Source of the DNA: Streptomyces sp. NL15-2K
GTDB lineage: Bacteria > Actinomycetota > Actinomycetes > Streptomycetales > Streptomycetaceae
Direction of reading: 5' to 3'
NCBI RefSeq assembly: GCF_030551255.1
Contig: NZ_CP130630.1
Location: 2,461,501 to 2,525,500 of the forward strand
DNA length: 64,000 nt
The notes below the pieces were generated by a model, which was not told where the DNA came from, did not search any database, and was given only the letters and a program-made list of their open reading frames with translations. Both the position numbers and the translations under genes were made by a program. This document shows, in pieces, positions 51,593 through 60,216 of the stretch; the stretch's first letter is position 1; each line of letters opens with the position of its first letter.

Positions 51593-53386
51593 TCAGGCGG
51601 CCGCGCGGCTGCTGAGCGCCCGCAGGAACAGCAGCGCCGCCCGTGCCGTGGCGTCGTTCTGCCGGAACGCCGGCCCGCCGGTGCGCGGCCGGGTGAACGC
51701 GCCGGAGCCCCGCGCGTCGGTGTGCGGCCCGAGCGCGAACCGCCGGGGGTGCGGCCGTCCGGCCCGGTCCAGGACCCGCCCGTCGGCGGGGTCGACGGAC
51801 AGCAGCCCGTCGGGAGTCACGGCGGCCCCGTCGGCGTACAGCTCCCGCAGCAGCGGATCCCGGGACCGCTCGACGGTGGGCTGCGGCAGCCGCGCCTCGA
51901 CGAGCGCCCGGGCCTCGACGACCGATCCCGGCACGGTGGCGCTCGACGCCCGGAACACACCGTCCTGCGCGGTGACGGTCATGTCGGCGCCCAGGAACTT
52001 CAGGACGCCCGCACGGGACAGCGCGAGCATCTGCCGCAGCCGGGGGCCGGGCGGCCCGGAGGCCAGATAGCTGAAGAAGCCGTGCCACCAGGGTCCGACG
52101 TCACCGAGCCGGACCAACTGGCCGTAGACGGACAGCAGCCCGAGGAAGACGGCGAAGTCGGGGCTGTGCGCCGGATCATGACGTCGCGTCAAGTCGGCCA
52201 TGACGTAACGGCGCAATCCCTCCTGAAGATCCTCGTACGAGCCGTACCGCAGTCCCTCCAGCGGACGGTCGAGCGCGGCGAGGTCGAGCCGGTCGGCGGG
52301 ATCGGGCACGGCGGACGCGACGAGGGCCGCACGCTCGGCCGGGTCGTCGCAGGCCGCGTACTTCTCCTCGAAGGCGGTCCAGGCGACGGCGGTCCGCTCG
52401 GGGTGGGCCGAGAACAGCCGGTGGTAGTGGGCGAAGCCCAACTCCTTCTCGATCAGCGGCCACACGTCCCGCCGGAAGTCGAAGCCTCCCGGCCGGGCGA
52501 GCAGCGAGTCGACCTGAGCCGGCCCGAAGAACCTGGGCAGCGGCGGCCGTTCACCGCTCCAGTCGTAGCCGATCTTGGAGTGGTACGGCACTCCGCGCCG
52601 CGAGCCGACGTACAGGACCGGCTCCCGCCCCGACGGCACGTACGTGTCCCCGACGTACCGGCCGCCCCGGCCCTCCGTCAGCAGCGCCATCAGGTCGACG
52701 AAGGCGAGCCCGAAGCCCCGGACGAGGACGGGGGCGCCGGGCGCGAGCGGGGACAGGTCGCTGTCGGCGGTGAAGTCCGGCGGGAGGTGGACGAGACCGT
52801 GGTCGCGCGCGTACGCGGTCAGCTCGCGCTGCTCGTCGTCCGGTTCGGCGTCCAGGTGGCCGAGAGCGAGGACGACCAGGTCGGCGAGGAGCGGACGCGG
52901 GCGGCCCTCCAGCCACACCTGCTGGCGGCCCTCGCGCGGCCCGCCGACGCGCAGGGCGCGCCGCGGATGGTGGTGGACGGTCACGCCCGGCGGCAGGGCG
53001 GCCACCGCCCGCTCGTGCACCCAGCGCAGGTACGCGCCCTGGAGTCTGCGGTCCGAGAAGGTACGGCCGTCGATGCCGGCCCATTCGTGCAGGGTGGGCC
53101 CCTCGCGCACGGGTCCGGCCATGTCGACCGTCTCGTCGGTGAACATGGTGACGTCCTCGGCGTGCGAGTTCATCCACAGCAGCGGCGACTGGGCCGCGCG
53201 CCAGATGCGTCCGGCGCCCGGTGGATGGGGGTCGACAAGGTGGATGTCGAGGCCCGAACCGGCGTACAGCTCGGGCGCGTTGGCGGCGACCCGCTCGATC
53301 AGGCCGGTCCCCCGTGGTCCGGCACCGACGATCACGAGAGAGGGCCTCGGCGCGGCGAGGGCTTGGGCGAGGGTGTCGGAGGACAT
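51593..53386 (-). CDS. FAD/NAD(P)-binding protein (NAD_binding_9 type)
   Basis: A 597-residue flavoprotein-like enzyme. The N-terminal Rossmann motif is LVIVGAGPRGTGLIERVAAN near residue 17. The family block IHLVDPHPPGAGRIWRAAQS and LWMNSHAEDVTMFTDE follows. A second dinucleotide region contains LADLVVLALGHLD, and VLVRGFGLAFVDLMALLTEG closes it near 230. The C-terminal half is long and mostly helical. This matches the 'FAD/NAD(P)-binding protein' family seen near amino acid and natural product genes in actinobacteria; the reaction is unknown. There is no signal peptide or membrane helix. It is encoded alone, downstream of a region with divergent transcription. Confidence 0.85.
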   Translation of the reverse strand: MSSDTLAQALAAPRPSLVIVGAGPRGTGLIERVAANAPELYAGSGLDIHLVDPHPPGAGRIWRAAQSPLLWMNSHAEDVTMFTDETVDMAGPVREGPTLHEWAGIDGRTFSDRRLQGAYLRWVHERAVAALPPGVTVHHHPRRALRVGGPREGRQQVWLEGRPRPLLADLVVLALGHLDAEPDDEQRELTAYARDHGLVHLPPDFTADSDLSPLAPGAPVLVRGFGLAFVDLMALLTEGRGGRYVGDTYVPSGREPVLYVGSRRGVPYHSKIGYDWSGERPPLPRFFGPAQVDSLLARPGGFDFRRDVWPLIEKELGFAHYHRLFSAHPERTAVAWTAFEEKYAACDDPAERAALVASAVPDPADRLDLAALDRPLEGLRYGSYEDLQEGLRRYVMADLTRRHDPAHSPDFAVFLGLLSVYGQLVRLGDVGPWWHGFFSYLASGPPGPRLRQMLALSRAGVLKFLGADMTVTAQDGVFRASSATVPGSVVEARALVEARLPQPTVERSRDPLLRELYADGAAVTPDGLLSVDPADGRVLDRAGRPHPRRFALGPHTDARGSGAFTRPRTGGPAFRQNDATARAALLFLRALSSRAAA

Positions 53387-53611
53387 GCGAAGGCTCCATG
53401 ACGGCGAGTCGGTAGAACTCGGTGAGTACCTTCACACGGACGCGCCGCAGAACGCGGCGCCGCGCGGCCGAGCCCCTCAGCAGGGCCGCTCTTCGAGACT
53501 ACGGGTCCCTTTCCCCTGGCTGTCAAGGTTGTCCGGACTGTGAGCAGTGCGTCTCAGGTCGTGCGTCACAACTCGGTTGACGCGGAACCGGATGCCTGTT
53601 CCACTTGGCCC

Positions 53612-53683
53612 ATGCATCGGCAGCAGTGGCTGGTCACGCGCTCCCACATCGACTTCGGTCGAGTGTGGTCCTCGTCCTGTTGA
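53612..53683 (+). CDS. Putative leader peptide (orphan)
   Basis: A 23-residue ORF MHRQQWLVTRSHIDFGRVWS plus SSC. It matches the pattern of Streptomyces attenuation leader peptides, typically ending R-[RS]-H-[VI]-D-[LF]-x-R-V-x-S-[AS]-x-C. Such peptides usually precede sulfur/cysteine genes. A hairpin followed by a pyrimidine run lies 14 bp after its stop. No plus-strand gene follows; the next gene is on the minus strand. No strong ribosome site is seen. Confidence 0.55.
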   Translation: MHRQQWLVTRSHIDFGRVWSSSC

Positions 53684-53696
53684 GCTGACCCCCTGC

Positions 53697-53726
53697 GCGC
53701 CCCGACCCCCTGATCCGGCGGGGCGC
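53697..53726 (+). terminator. Terminator/attenuator after the leader peptide
   Basis: GCGCCCCG (53697-53704) / CGGGGCGC (53719-53726) with a 14-base loop, followed by TTCTCGCGTTCTCCTTCTTC. The pyrimidine-rich tail makes it look like a real intrinsic terminator on the plus strand. Confidence 0.6.
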
Positions 53727-53803
53727 TTCTCGCGTTCTCCTTCTTCCTACGCCTTTTCTTCCTTCGCCCGCACACGGGCGGCCTTCACACGCGCGCCCTC
53801 CCC

Positions 53804-54988
53804 TCAGCAGCTGCACCCGCAGTCACAGCCGTCGCAACCGCAGTCGCACCCGTCGTCACCACAGCAGTTCCCGCAGCACTCACAGCAGCTGCAGCAGTCG
53901 CCGCAACCGCTGCAGTCGGCGTTGGCGCACAGTCCTTCCCTGCGCTCCCGGCTCCAGGGGTCCTCGTACGCGCCGCAGCACATCTGGCACGTGCAGGCGA
54001 GCCCCGCCCAGACCAGGCACCCCGCGAGCAGCCCGCGCCGGTCGCGGCGCGGCGGCTGGGGAGGCAGCGGCGGCCCTCCCGGACCACCGGGCGGGGCGTA
54101 CGGCCCGGACGGCGCGGATCCGTGCGCGCAGGAGGCGGTGCCGAAGGCCCGGTCCACGGAGGTGCGCAGTTCGTGCACGAGCAGCCGGTGCGCGAGCCGC
54201 CCGTCCGAGAAGGACGCCTCCCGCAGGGCGAGGCGTATCCCATGCAGGGCGTCGTCGGCGAGCCGCCGGGCCTCCGCCAGGGACGTCCCGGTCGCGGTGA
54301 GCGGGTTCCAGGCACCCGACGCGGCGTCGGTCTCCCTGTCCTCCACGGCGTCCAGGAGGTGGGCGAGCCGCCCGAAGAGCCGTCCGGCCTCGGCGAGCGG
54401 ATCGGCGTTGCCGGGCCGTCCGGCGAGGACCGCGGTGTGCGCGAAGGCCGCGGCGGTCGCGGTCTCGGTCGGCTCGGTGACGGTCAGCAGGGGCGTGCCG
54501 GGCCCGGCCAGCGCCTCGATGCCGAGCTGCCGGTCCACGGCGTCGACGAGTACGGCGGTGTCGAAGCCCACGACGGATCCGGTACGGGCCCCCGCGGCGC
54601 CCCAGCTCGCGGCGACCCGGCGTGCGGCGAGCGCCACCGGCCGTCGGGCGAGCAGCCCGTCCCCGTCGGCCACATGGTCGCGCACCTTGGCCGAGGCGAG
54701 CACCAGCGAGACGGCGGCCGCGAGCCGCGCCCCCTCACCGTGCGCGACGGACGCGGTACGCATTCCGCGCAGCGGACACGGTCCCGCCGTACGCCTGCCG
54801 GCACCGCCGCGCTCGGCCTGAGCTTCTGTCAAAACCGATATCAGCAAGCCGTCGTAGTTCGTCACCACCCGCGCGAACTGACCGTGGTCCTTACGCAGGG
54901 CGAGACACAGCCCGCACAAATGGGCCATCCACTGCGACTTGAGGGTCTCCCCCAGGCGGTGACGGCATGGCCTGACGATTCCGAACAA
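53804..54988 (-). CDS. DUF5685 protein with a cysteine-packed C-terminal tail
   Basis: A 394-residue protein. It starts MFGIVRPCRHRLGETLKSQW, then MAHLCGLCLALRKDHGQFAR, a conserved DUF5685 opening with a CxxC. Residues about 40-290 are helical (LLISVLTEAQAERGG, ACAD-like helices without transmembrane pattern). A Pro/Gly-rich linker (about 300-325) leads to a segment with a short hydrophobic stretch and a Cys cluster. The last ~35 residues contain about 20 Cys in repeated CxC and CxCGCDG-like units, a clear metal-binding or cross-linking tail. No signal peptide is apparent. The function is unknown. Confidence 0.85.
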   Translation of the reverse strand: MFGIVRPCRHRLGETLKSQWMAHLCGLCLALRKDHGQFARVVTNYDGLLISVLTEAQAERGGAGRRTAGPCPLRGMRTASVAHGEGARLAAAVSLVLASAKVRDHVADGDGLLARRPVALAARRVAASWGAAGARTGSVVGFDTAVLVDAVDRQLGIEALAGPGTPLLTVTEPTETATAAAFAHTAVLAGRPGNADPLAEAGRLFGRLAHLLDAVEDRETDAASGAWNPLTATGTSLAEARRLADDALHGIRLALREASFSDGRLAHRLLVHELRTSVDRAFGTASCAHGSAPSGPYAPPGGPGGPPLPPQPPRRDRRGLLAGCLVWAGLACTCQMCCGAYEDPWSRERREGLCANADCSGCGDCCSCCECCGNCCGDDGCDCGCDGCDCGCSC

Positions 54989-55311
54989 GACGATCCCCCG
55001 TGATGCCTACGGCGTTGAACTGCGGCGAGCCGCCGTGATGAGCTGCGCTGATCTGCGGCATCGTAGCGACCGCTTCGTTCACCCGTACGCACCGTCCATC
55101 ACCCGTACGCCGTGAAGAATCATATTTCACTCACAGTCAGCAGCCGTTTACGGCAGGACCCTTGGGACACATGGACTCTCGACGAATTGGCTGTGCACCA
55201 GTACCGTCACAAACCCCCCGCGCGGCGTCTATCCACTTGGCGCGCCGTCCGCATCATGGATGACCATAGGGATGCGGAAAGCAAGAATGACCGCTGTGAG
55301 AGGAGGCGTCC
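54989..55311. promoter_or_regulatory. Divergent region between the DUF5685 and sflA genes
   Basis: A 323-bp gap with a direct repeat CACCCGTACGC at 55080-55090 and 55100-55110 (20-bp period), next to an AT-rich patch (AGAATCATATTTCAC near 55116). The sflA end closes with the ribosome site GAGAGGAGG. No small gene is convincing here. Confidence 0.4.
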
Positions 55312-55749
55312 ATGGGATCGGTGCGCAAGGCGAGTGCCTGGCTGGGCCTCGTTGACGACAACGATGACGAGCGTTACTACGACGACGACTACTCCGAAGG
55401 GACCGAGCCCGGGGATGCCTGGGTCACCGACCCTCGGGTCAAGGTGGCCTCGGACGTGGCCGAGGAGAAGGGCCGCCGGATCGGCACGGTCACCCCGGAC
55501 AGTTTCCGGGACGCCCGCGCCATCGGCGAACTGTTCCGCGAAGGCGTTCCGGTCATCGTGAACCTCACGGCCATGGAGGCCGCCGACGCCAAGCGTGTCG
55601 TCGACTTCGCGGCGGGGCTGATTTTCGGCCTGCGGGGTTCCATCGACCGCGTGTCCAACCGTGTGTTTCTGCTGACCCCCGCCGACACGGAAATCGTCAG
55701 CGGGGATCCGGCCGCGCACCGGACGGACGGATTCTTCAACCAGAGCTGA
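55312..55749 (+). CDS. sflA: SepF-like protein SflA
   Basis: A 145-residue SepF homologue starting [20 protein letters not shown]. An acidic N-terminal linker (residues about 14-40, poly-Asp/Tyr) is followed by the SepF fold (about 45-140): [40 protein letters not shown] and [20 protein letters not shown]. SepF links FtsZ to the membrane and shapes the division ring. Streptomyces keep extra copies; the position and sequence fit SflA of S. coelicolor (SCO1749), which restrains FtsZ polymer positioning. The main sepF sits with ftsZ elsewhere, so this is a paralogue. The symbol is by similarity from memory. Confidence 0.88.
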   Translation: MGSVRKASAWLGLVDDNDDERYYDDDYSEGTEPGDAWVTDPRVKVASDVAEEKGRRIGTVTPDSFRDARAIGELFREGVPVIVNLTAMEAADAKRVVDFAAGLIFGLRGSIDRVSNRVFLLTPADTEIVSGDPAAHRTDGFFNQS

Positions 55750-55868
55750 GGCAGGGCCGCTCACCGGCCCTGCCCCGCGCAGGGTTCACCGGATCATCAC
55801 CGGAACGCGTCGAGTCCGGTGAGCGCCTTGCCCAGCACGAGCCGACGCACGACCGGAAGACCCCGGAG

Positions 55869-57473
55869 TCAAGCCGAGACGCGGGACTCGGCGACCTCCC
55901 TCGGCGAGGGCAGCTCCACCGCCTCGGTCTCAGCCTCACCGCACTGCATGACCCGCGGCAACCGCAACGCCATGACCGCCCCCAGCAACAACAGCCCCGC
56001 ACTCACCAGCAACGTCACGTGCAGTCCGTGCACGAAGCAGTCCTGAGCGGTCCGGCGCAGGGCCACGCCTGCCTCGCCCCCGAGCCGCCCGGCCACCTCG
56101 TACGCCTCGCCCAGCGAATGCCCCGCCGCCGCCGACGCGGCCGCCGGCACCCCCGGTACGGACGAGAGCCCGGGCGCATACGCCGCGTTCATCACACTGC
56201 CGAGCAGCGCGATCCCGATCCCCGCGCCCAGCTGGTACGACGTCTCGCCGATCGCCGCCGCCCCGCCCGCCTGCTCCGGCGGAGCCTCGCTCAGCATCGA
56301 CTCGTACGCTCCGAACAGCGTCGTCTCGAGCCCGAACCCCAGCAGCACGAACCCGAACAGCATCAGAGCGGTGTTGTCCTCCCCGCCCATCCCGGTCAGC
56401 AGCACCACCGCCACGGCCGTGAGACAGAACCCGAGGCTCACCATCAGCCGCGGCCCGAACCGCCGCAGCATCCGCGCGCCCGCCAAGCCCGCCGCCATCG
56501 CGGCGACCGTCAGCGGCAGCAGCCGTAGACCCGTCTGAAGCGGAGACAGCCCCAGCACCAGCTGCAGATACTGCGCCGCGATCAGCTCCAGACCCACCAG
56601 CGCGAGCATCGCCAGCACGATGCACCCCACCGACGTGCTGAACGCCGGCCGCGCGAACATCCGCAGGTCCACCAAGGGATGCGCCCGGCGCCGCTGACGC
56701 CGCACGAAGAGAACGATCAGCGCAGCGCCCGTCACCAGCGGCACCACCGTGAACGGGCCCAGTTCCCCGCCCCCGAGCCGCTTCACGCCCAGCACGATCC
56801 CGAACAGCCCGGCCGCCGCCATCAGCGCGCCGACCACGTCCCAGGGACCGTCGCCGTCCCCCTTCGACTCGGGCAGCAGCAGCCGCCCCACCGGCAGGCT
56901 GACCAGCATCAACGGGATGTTGATGAAGAAGACCGATCCCCACCAGAAGTGCTCCAGGAGGAAGCCGCCGAGAAGGGGCCCCACCGCCGCGCCCACCGCG
57001 GCCACCGCACTCCAGATCCCTATCGCCAGCGCCCGCTCCCGCCGGTCGGGAAAGACCTGGCGCAGGATCGACAGCGTCGCGGGCATGATCATCGCGCCGC
57101 CGACACCGAGCAGTGCCCGCGCCGCGATCAGCACCTGGGCGCTGTCGGCACAGGCGGCCATGGCGGAGGCGACGCCGAAGAGTCCGTAACCGAGAAGGAG
57201 GACCCGTCTGCGGCCGACGCGGTCGCCGAGCGTGCCGAAGAGGATCAGCAGCGAGGCGCAGACCAGCGGATAGATGTCGACGATCCAGAGCAGCTCTATC
57301 CCGCCGGGCTTGAGGTCCTCGGAGACGGCGGGCACCGCCACGTGCAGCACGGTCGCGTCGAGGGCGACGAGGAGCAGGCTGACGCAGAGGACGACGAGGA
57401 CGACCCAGCGGTTGGCACCGGCCCCGGCCGCCCGACGGCGCAGCCCCATGGCGGCCGTGGTCGTCCCGGACAT
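55869..57473 (-). CDS. MFS drug exporter (DHA2, 14 TMS)
   Basis: A 534-residue multidrug exporter of the DHA2 family. ATG 57473 follows GGGAGG. Fourteen helices start near residue 22 (WVVLVVLCVSLLLVALDATV). Motif A is FGTLGDRVGRRRVLLLGYG near 80, and motif C, typical of drug:H+ antiporters, is AIGIWSAVAAVGAAVGPLLG near 150. LDATVLHVAVPAV is the DHA2 motif D1. The C-terminal tail is polar. It is divergent from the PIG-V-like gene across 260 bp that holds a 14-bp palindrome. The substrate is unknown and no dedicated regulator is adjacent. Confidence 0.94.
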   Translation of the reverse strand: MSGTTTAAMGLRRRAAGAGANRWVVLVVLCVSLLLVALDATVLHVAVPAVSEDLKPGGIELLWIVDIYPLVCASLLILFGTLGDRVGRRRVLLLGYGLFGVASAMAACADSAQVLIAARALLGVGGAMIMPATLSILRQVFPDRRERALAIGIWSAVAAVGAAVGPLLGGFLLEHFWWGSVFFINIPLMLVSLPVGRLLLPESKGDGDGPWDVVGALMAAAGLFGIVLGVKRLGGGELGPFTVVPLVTGAALIVLFVRRQRRRAHPLVDLRMFARPAFSTSVGCIVLAMLALVGLELIAAQYLQLVLGLSPLQTGLRLLPLTVAAMAAGLAGARMLRRFGPRLMVSLGFCLTAVAVVLLTGMGGEDNTALMLFGFVLLGFGLETTLFGAYESMLSEAPPEQAGGAAAIGETSYQLGAGIGIALLGSVMNAAYAPGLSSVPGVPAAASAAAGHSLGEAYEVAGRLGGEAGVALRRTAQDCFVHGLHVTLLVSAGLLLLGAVMALRLPRVMQCGEAETEAVELPSPREVAESRVSA

Positions 57474-57654
57474 GTACGTACCTCCCAGATGTTCCCTCGC
57501 ATTCGGCGGGCTCACGGGGTGGGGACTCCCCGTGACTCGGCCGGAGAGGAGCGGTGGTCTCCGGCCCGCGCAACGAATGGCGAGTGACACGTCAGCGTAC
57601 GCGAGTCCGTGCCGGTACCAAGTGGCGGACCTCTCAGACCTGTGCGGAACGTGT

Positions 57655-57668
57655 GTGGCGTACGCCAC
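57655..57668. promoter_or_regulatory. Perfect 14-bp palindrome between the exporter and PIG-V genes
   Basis: GTGGCGTACGCCAC is fully self-complementary. It lies in the divergent gap, 182 bp before the exporter start and 66 bp before the PIG-V-like start. It may be a repressor site. A weaker minus-strand promoter candidate (TTGGTA-N16-TACGCT) lies nearby at about 57596-57623. Confidence 0.45.
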
Positions 57669-57733
57669 TCCCCTCTGCCGCGAGCACGCCCCGGCGGACG
57701 GCCCGGTTCCGTACGGGGTCGATAATCGGGCCC

Positions 57734-58936
57734 GTGACCGATCTTGAGACGCGCGCGGCTCCGCCCGGCGCCGCGGCCCTGCGCCGTGCGGCCCCTGCCC
57801 TCCTCGGGTACGCGGCCGTACGCGCTCTGGGCCTGCTCGCGCTGGCGCTGTGGAGCGCGGCGCGCGACAAGAGCGCGTACACACTGCTGACCGCCCGCTG
57901 GGACGCGCTGTGGTACACGCGGGTCGCCGAGCGGGGGTACGGCTACGAGGTGCGCCTGCCGAACGGCGACGTGCACTCCAATCTCGCCTTCTTCCCGCTG
58001 CTGCCCTGGCTGGAGCGGGCGCTGGCCGCGGTGACCCCGCTGTCGTACGCCGACGCGGGCTTCGTCGTCGCCCTGCTCGCCTCGCTCGCCGCGGCCTGGG
58101 GGATCTTCGCGGTGGCGGATCATGTGTACGGCAGCCATGAAGAAGGGCGCGAAGCGCGGCCTTGGAAGGGTGGTGGCGGGAGACGGGTGGGCGTCTGCGC
58201 GGTCCTGCTGTGGGCCGTGCTTCCCGTCGGGATCGTGCAGTCGATGGCGTACAGCGAGTCGCTGTTCACGGCGCTGGCCGCCTGGTCGCTGTACGCGGTC
58301 CTGACCGGCCGCTGGGTGACGGCGGGCGCCCTGGCCTGTCTGGCGGGCCTGACCCGCCCGGTGGGCCTCGCCGTGGTGGCGGCGGTGTGGGCGGCGGCGA
58401 TCGCCTCGTTCGGGCGGGACCGTGGCACGCCCGGCCTCGCCAAGCGTCGCGCCCTCGGCATGCTGCTCGCCCCGCTCGGCGCAGCGGCCTACGTCCTGTG
58501 GGTCGGCCACCGCACCGGCAACGGCCCGCTCGGGTATCTCGACGTCCAGGCCGGCTGGCGCAACGGCTTCGACGGCGGCTACGCCTTCGCCCGCTTCGTC
58601 GCCGACAAGTTCACGTCGCTTCCGTCGGCCCTCGCGGGCGTGGGGCTGATCGTCGGGGTCGGGCTGGTGGTCTGGCTGTATGTCGTCTGCGTACGGCAGG
58701 CCCAGCCGCTCCCGCTGCTGGTGTACGCCGGTGTCGTCACCGCGCTCGCCCTGTGCGCGTCGAGCTACTTCGGCTCGAAACCGCGCCTGCTGATGCCCGC
58801 CTTCCCCCTGCTGCTGCCCCTCGCGCTCGCCCTGGCCCGGCTGCGTACGCCCAGGTCGGCGCTGGTCCTGGGCACCGTCGCGGCGGCGTGTGCGACATAT
58901 GGGGCGTTCTGGCTGAACGGCTCCGGTCCGCCATGA
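57734..58936 (+). CDS. PIG-V-like mannosyltransferase (GT-C)
   Basis: A 400-residue integral membrane protein. The GTG start gives VTDLETRAAPPGAAALRRAA. About ten helices are present. The first outer loop holds LTARWDALWYTRVAERGYGY, the PIG-V (GPI mannosyltransferase 2-like) motif with the acidic catalytic residue expected in GT-C enzymes. Further landmarks are HSNLAFFPLLPWL, SMAYSESLFTALAAWSLYAV and LTRPVGLAVVAA. In actinobacteria such proteins use polyprenyl-phosphate mannose to mannosylate membrane or secreted products. It is encoded alone. Confidence 0.88.
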   Translation: MTDLETRAAPPGAAALRRAAPALLGYAAVRALGLLALALWSAARDKSAYTLLTARWDALWYTRVAERGYGYEVRLPNGDVHSNLAFFPLLPWLERALAAVTPLSYADAGFVVALLASLAAAWGIFAVADHVYGSHEEGREARPWKGGGGRRVGVCAVLLWAVLPVGIVQSMAYSESLFTALAAWSLYAVLTGRWVTAGALACLAGLTRPVGLAVVAAVWAAAIASFGRDRGTPGLAKRRALGMLLAPLGAAAYVLWVGHRTGNGPLGYLDVQAGWRNGFDGGYAFARFVADKFTSLPSALAGVGLIVGVGLVVWLYVVCVRQAQPLPLLVYAGVVTALALCASSYFGSKPRLLMPAFPLLLPLALALARLRTPRSALVLGTVAAACATYGAFWLNGSGPP

Positions 58937-59175
58937 TCGACTCCGAGGCGTCGATGAGCACTCGGATAATTCCAGCCCATGATTCGGTGAACGAATTCAT
59001 AAGCACCATAAAACCGCCACCCGGAACGATCAAAGGAATTGCAGGGTAGCGGACGTCCGGCTTTGCGGATTCCTCAGAAATAAACCTCTCCCTGAGAGGA
59101 ATCCCACATCACATCGTCATCACAAAGCCGTGGATTCGCAGGGCAACTGCGCTCACTCGCTGTAACGTCGATTAG
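58937..59175. other. AT-richer intergenic region upstream of the PAP2 gene
   Basis: A 239-bp gap of lower GC than its flanks. It holds a small hairpin CCTCTC-CCT-GAGAGG (59085-59099), which could end the PIG-V transcript, and probably the PAP2 promoter. An open frame of 38 codons begins at 58933 but has no ribosome site, so it is not called. Confidence 0.45.
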
Positions 59176-60177
59176 GTGCGTACCGAACGAACTCTCACCC
59201 GTCTGGACCGGGTGTTCGCCAGGCTCGACCGTGAGCCGGAACGACCGGCCCACATCGATGTGCCGAAGATGAGTAGGCACCGGGTCGCGCTGTTCGCCGG
59301 GGCTCTCGCCTTCTATCTGGCGATCGTGTGGCTCGTGGTGATCACCTCGTGGCTGGTCCGCCTCGACTGGCAGGTCATGTTCTTCCGGCCGTACCAGCAG
59401 TGGGCGGGGATCCACTGGTTCGTCGACTACTACGTGGTGCTCGGCCAGCGCGGCCCGACCGCGGTGATGGTCGCGGCCTGGCTGGGCTGGCGTTCCTGGC
59501 GGCAGCACACGCTGCGCCCGCTGCTGACCCTGGGCACGTCGCTGCTGCTGCTGAACATCACGGTCGGTGCGGCCAAGATCGGCATGGGCCGGCTCGGCCC
59601 TCACTACGCGACGACCATCGGCTCGAACGAGATGGGCCTGGGCGGCGATATATTTCCCAGCGGCCACACCGCCAACGCCGTGGTGACCTGGGGCATCCTG
59701 GCGTATCTGGCCTCCACCCCGAGAGCGCGCCGCTGGCTGTCCGCCCTGTCGGCGGTGGTCTCGCTCGGCGTCGGAATGGCCACGGTCTACCTCGGTACGC
59801 ACTGGCTCAGCGACGTACTCCTCGGCTGGGTCGCGGGCCTGCTGATCCTGCTGGCCCTGCCGTGGTTCGAGCCGCTGATGGCCCGCGCCGAGGCCGGGAT
59901 CTTCGACCTGCGCGACCGCTGGCGCGCCCGCCACCGCAGCACGGTGCCGGCATCGCTGTCGCCCGTCGAGGCTCCCGTGCTGGTCAAGACGTATGCGGCC
60001 GGGCAGAACGAGACCGCGGCGCGTTCGCCCCGGGCGCCGGTCTACCTGGCCCCGGGCCCGCACACGGCCCGCTCGGAGCGCACACCGGTCACCCCGGTCG
60101 GCAGCCGCCGCCCACCGCAGTCGGACCGCGGCGTGCGCGGTACGACATCGCCCGCCCGCCCCGTCACAGGCGGCTGA
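59176..60177 (+). CDS. PAP2-family membrane phosphatase
   Basis: A 333-residue membrane phosphatase of the type 2 phosphatidic acid phosphatase family. The GTG start gives VRTERTLTRLDRVFARLDRE. Five to six helices span about residues 40-240. The PAP2 catalytic motifs are KIGMGRLGP near 135 (shortened C1), PSGHTANAV near 163 with the catalytic His, and GTHWLSDVLLG near 213 with the second His. The last 90 residues are basic, Pro/Ser/Thr-rich and probably cytosolic. Likely substrates are lipid phosphates such as undecaprenyl pyrophosphate or phosphatidate. A strong terminator, now split by a MITE, follows. Confidence 0.9.
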   Translation: MRTERTLTRLDRVFARLDREPERPAHIDVPKMSRHRVALFAGALAFYLAIVWLVVITSWLVRLDWQVMFFRPYQQWAGIHWFVDYYVVLGQRGPTAVMVAAWLGWRSWRQHTLRPLLTLGTSLLLLNITVGAAKIGMGRLGPHYATTIGSNEMGLGGDIFPSGHTANAVVTWGILAYLASTPRARRWLSALSAVVSLGVGMATVYLGTHWLSDVLLGWVAGLLILLALPWFEPLMARAEAGIFDLRDRWRARHRSTVPASLSPVEAPVLVKTYAAGQNETAARSPRAPVYLAPGPHTARSERTPVTPVGSRRPPQSDRGVRGTTSPARPVTGG

Positions 60178-60216
60178 CACGAGCCGGCGGGGCCGGTACG
60201 CACCCCTCCCCCGCAC

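Larger units (their letters stand above)
53387..53803. other. Intergenic region holding the orphan leader and terminator
   Basis: A 417-bp stretch between two minus-strand genes. The left part holds the FAD-protein leader and a GC-rich hairpin zone (GCGCCGC/GCGGCGC near 53441-53466). The right part holds the plus-strand leader peptide and terminator listed separately, followed by a pyrimidine-rich run. There is no other coding frame. Confidence 0.5.

Noticed and set aside
53387..53435. Minus-strand short frame MKVLTEFYRLAVMEPS upstream of the FAD protein as a leader peptide
   Set aside because: It overlaps the FAD protein start in another frame, has no clear ribosome site and no attenuator hairpin after it.
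58933..59049. 38-codon ORF MIDSEASMSTRIIPAHDSVN at the end of the PIG-V-like gene
   Set aside because: No ribosome site, codon use unlike the neighbours, and it overlaps promoter-like AT-rich DNA.
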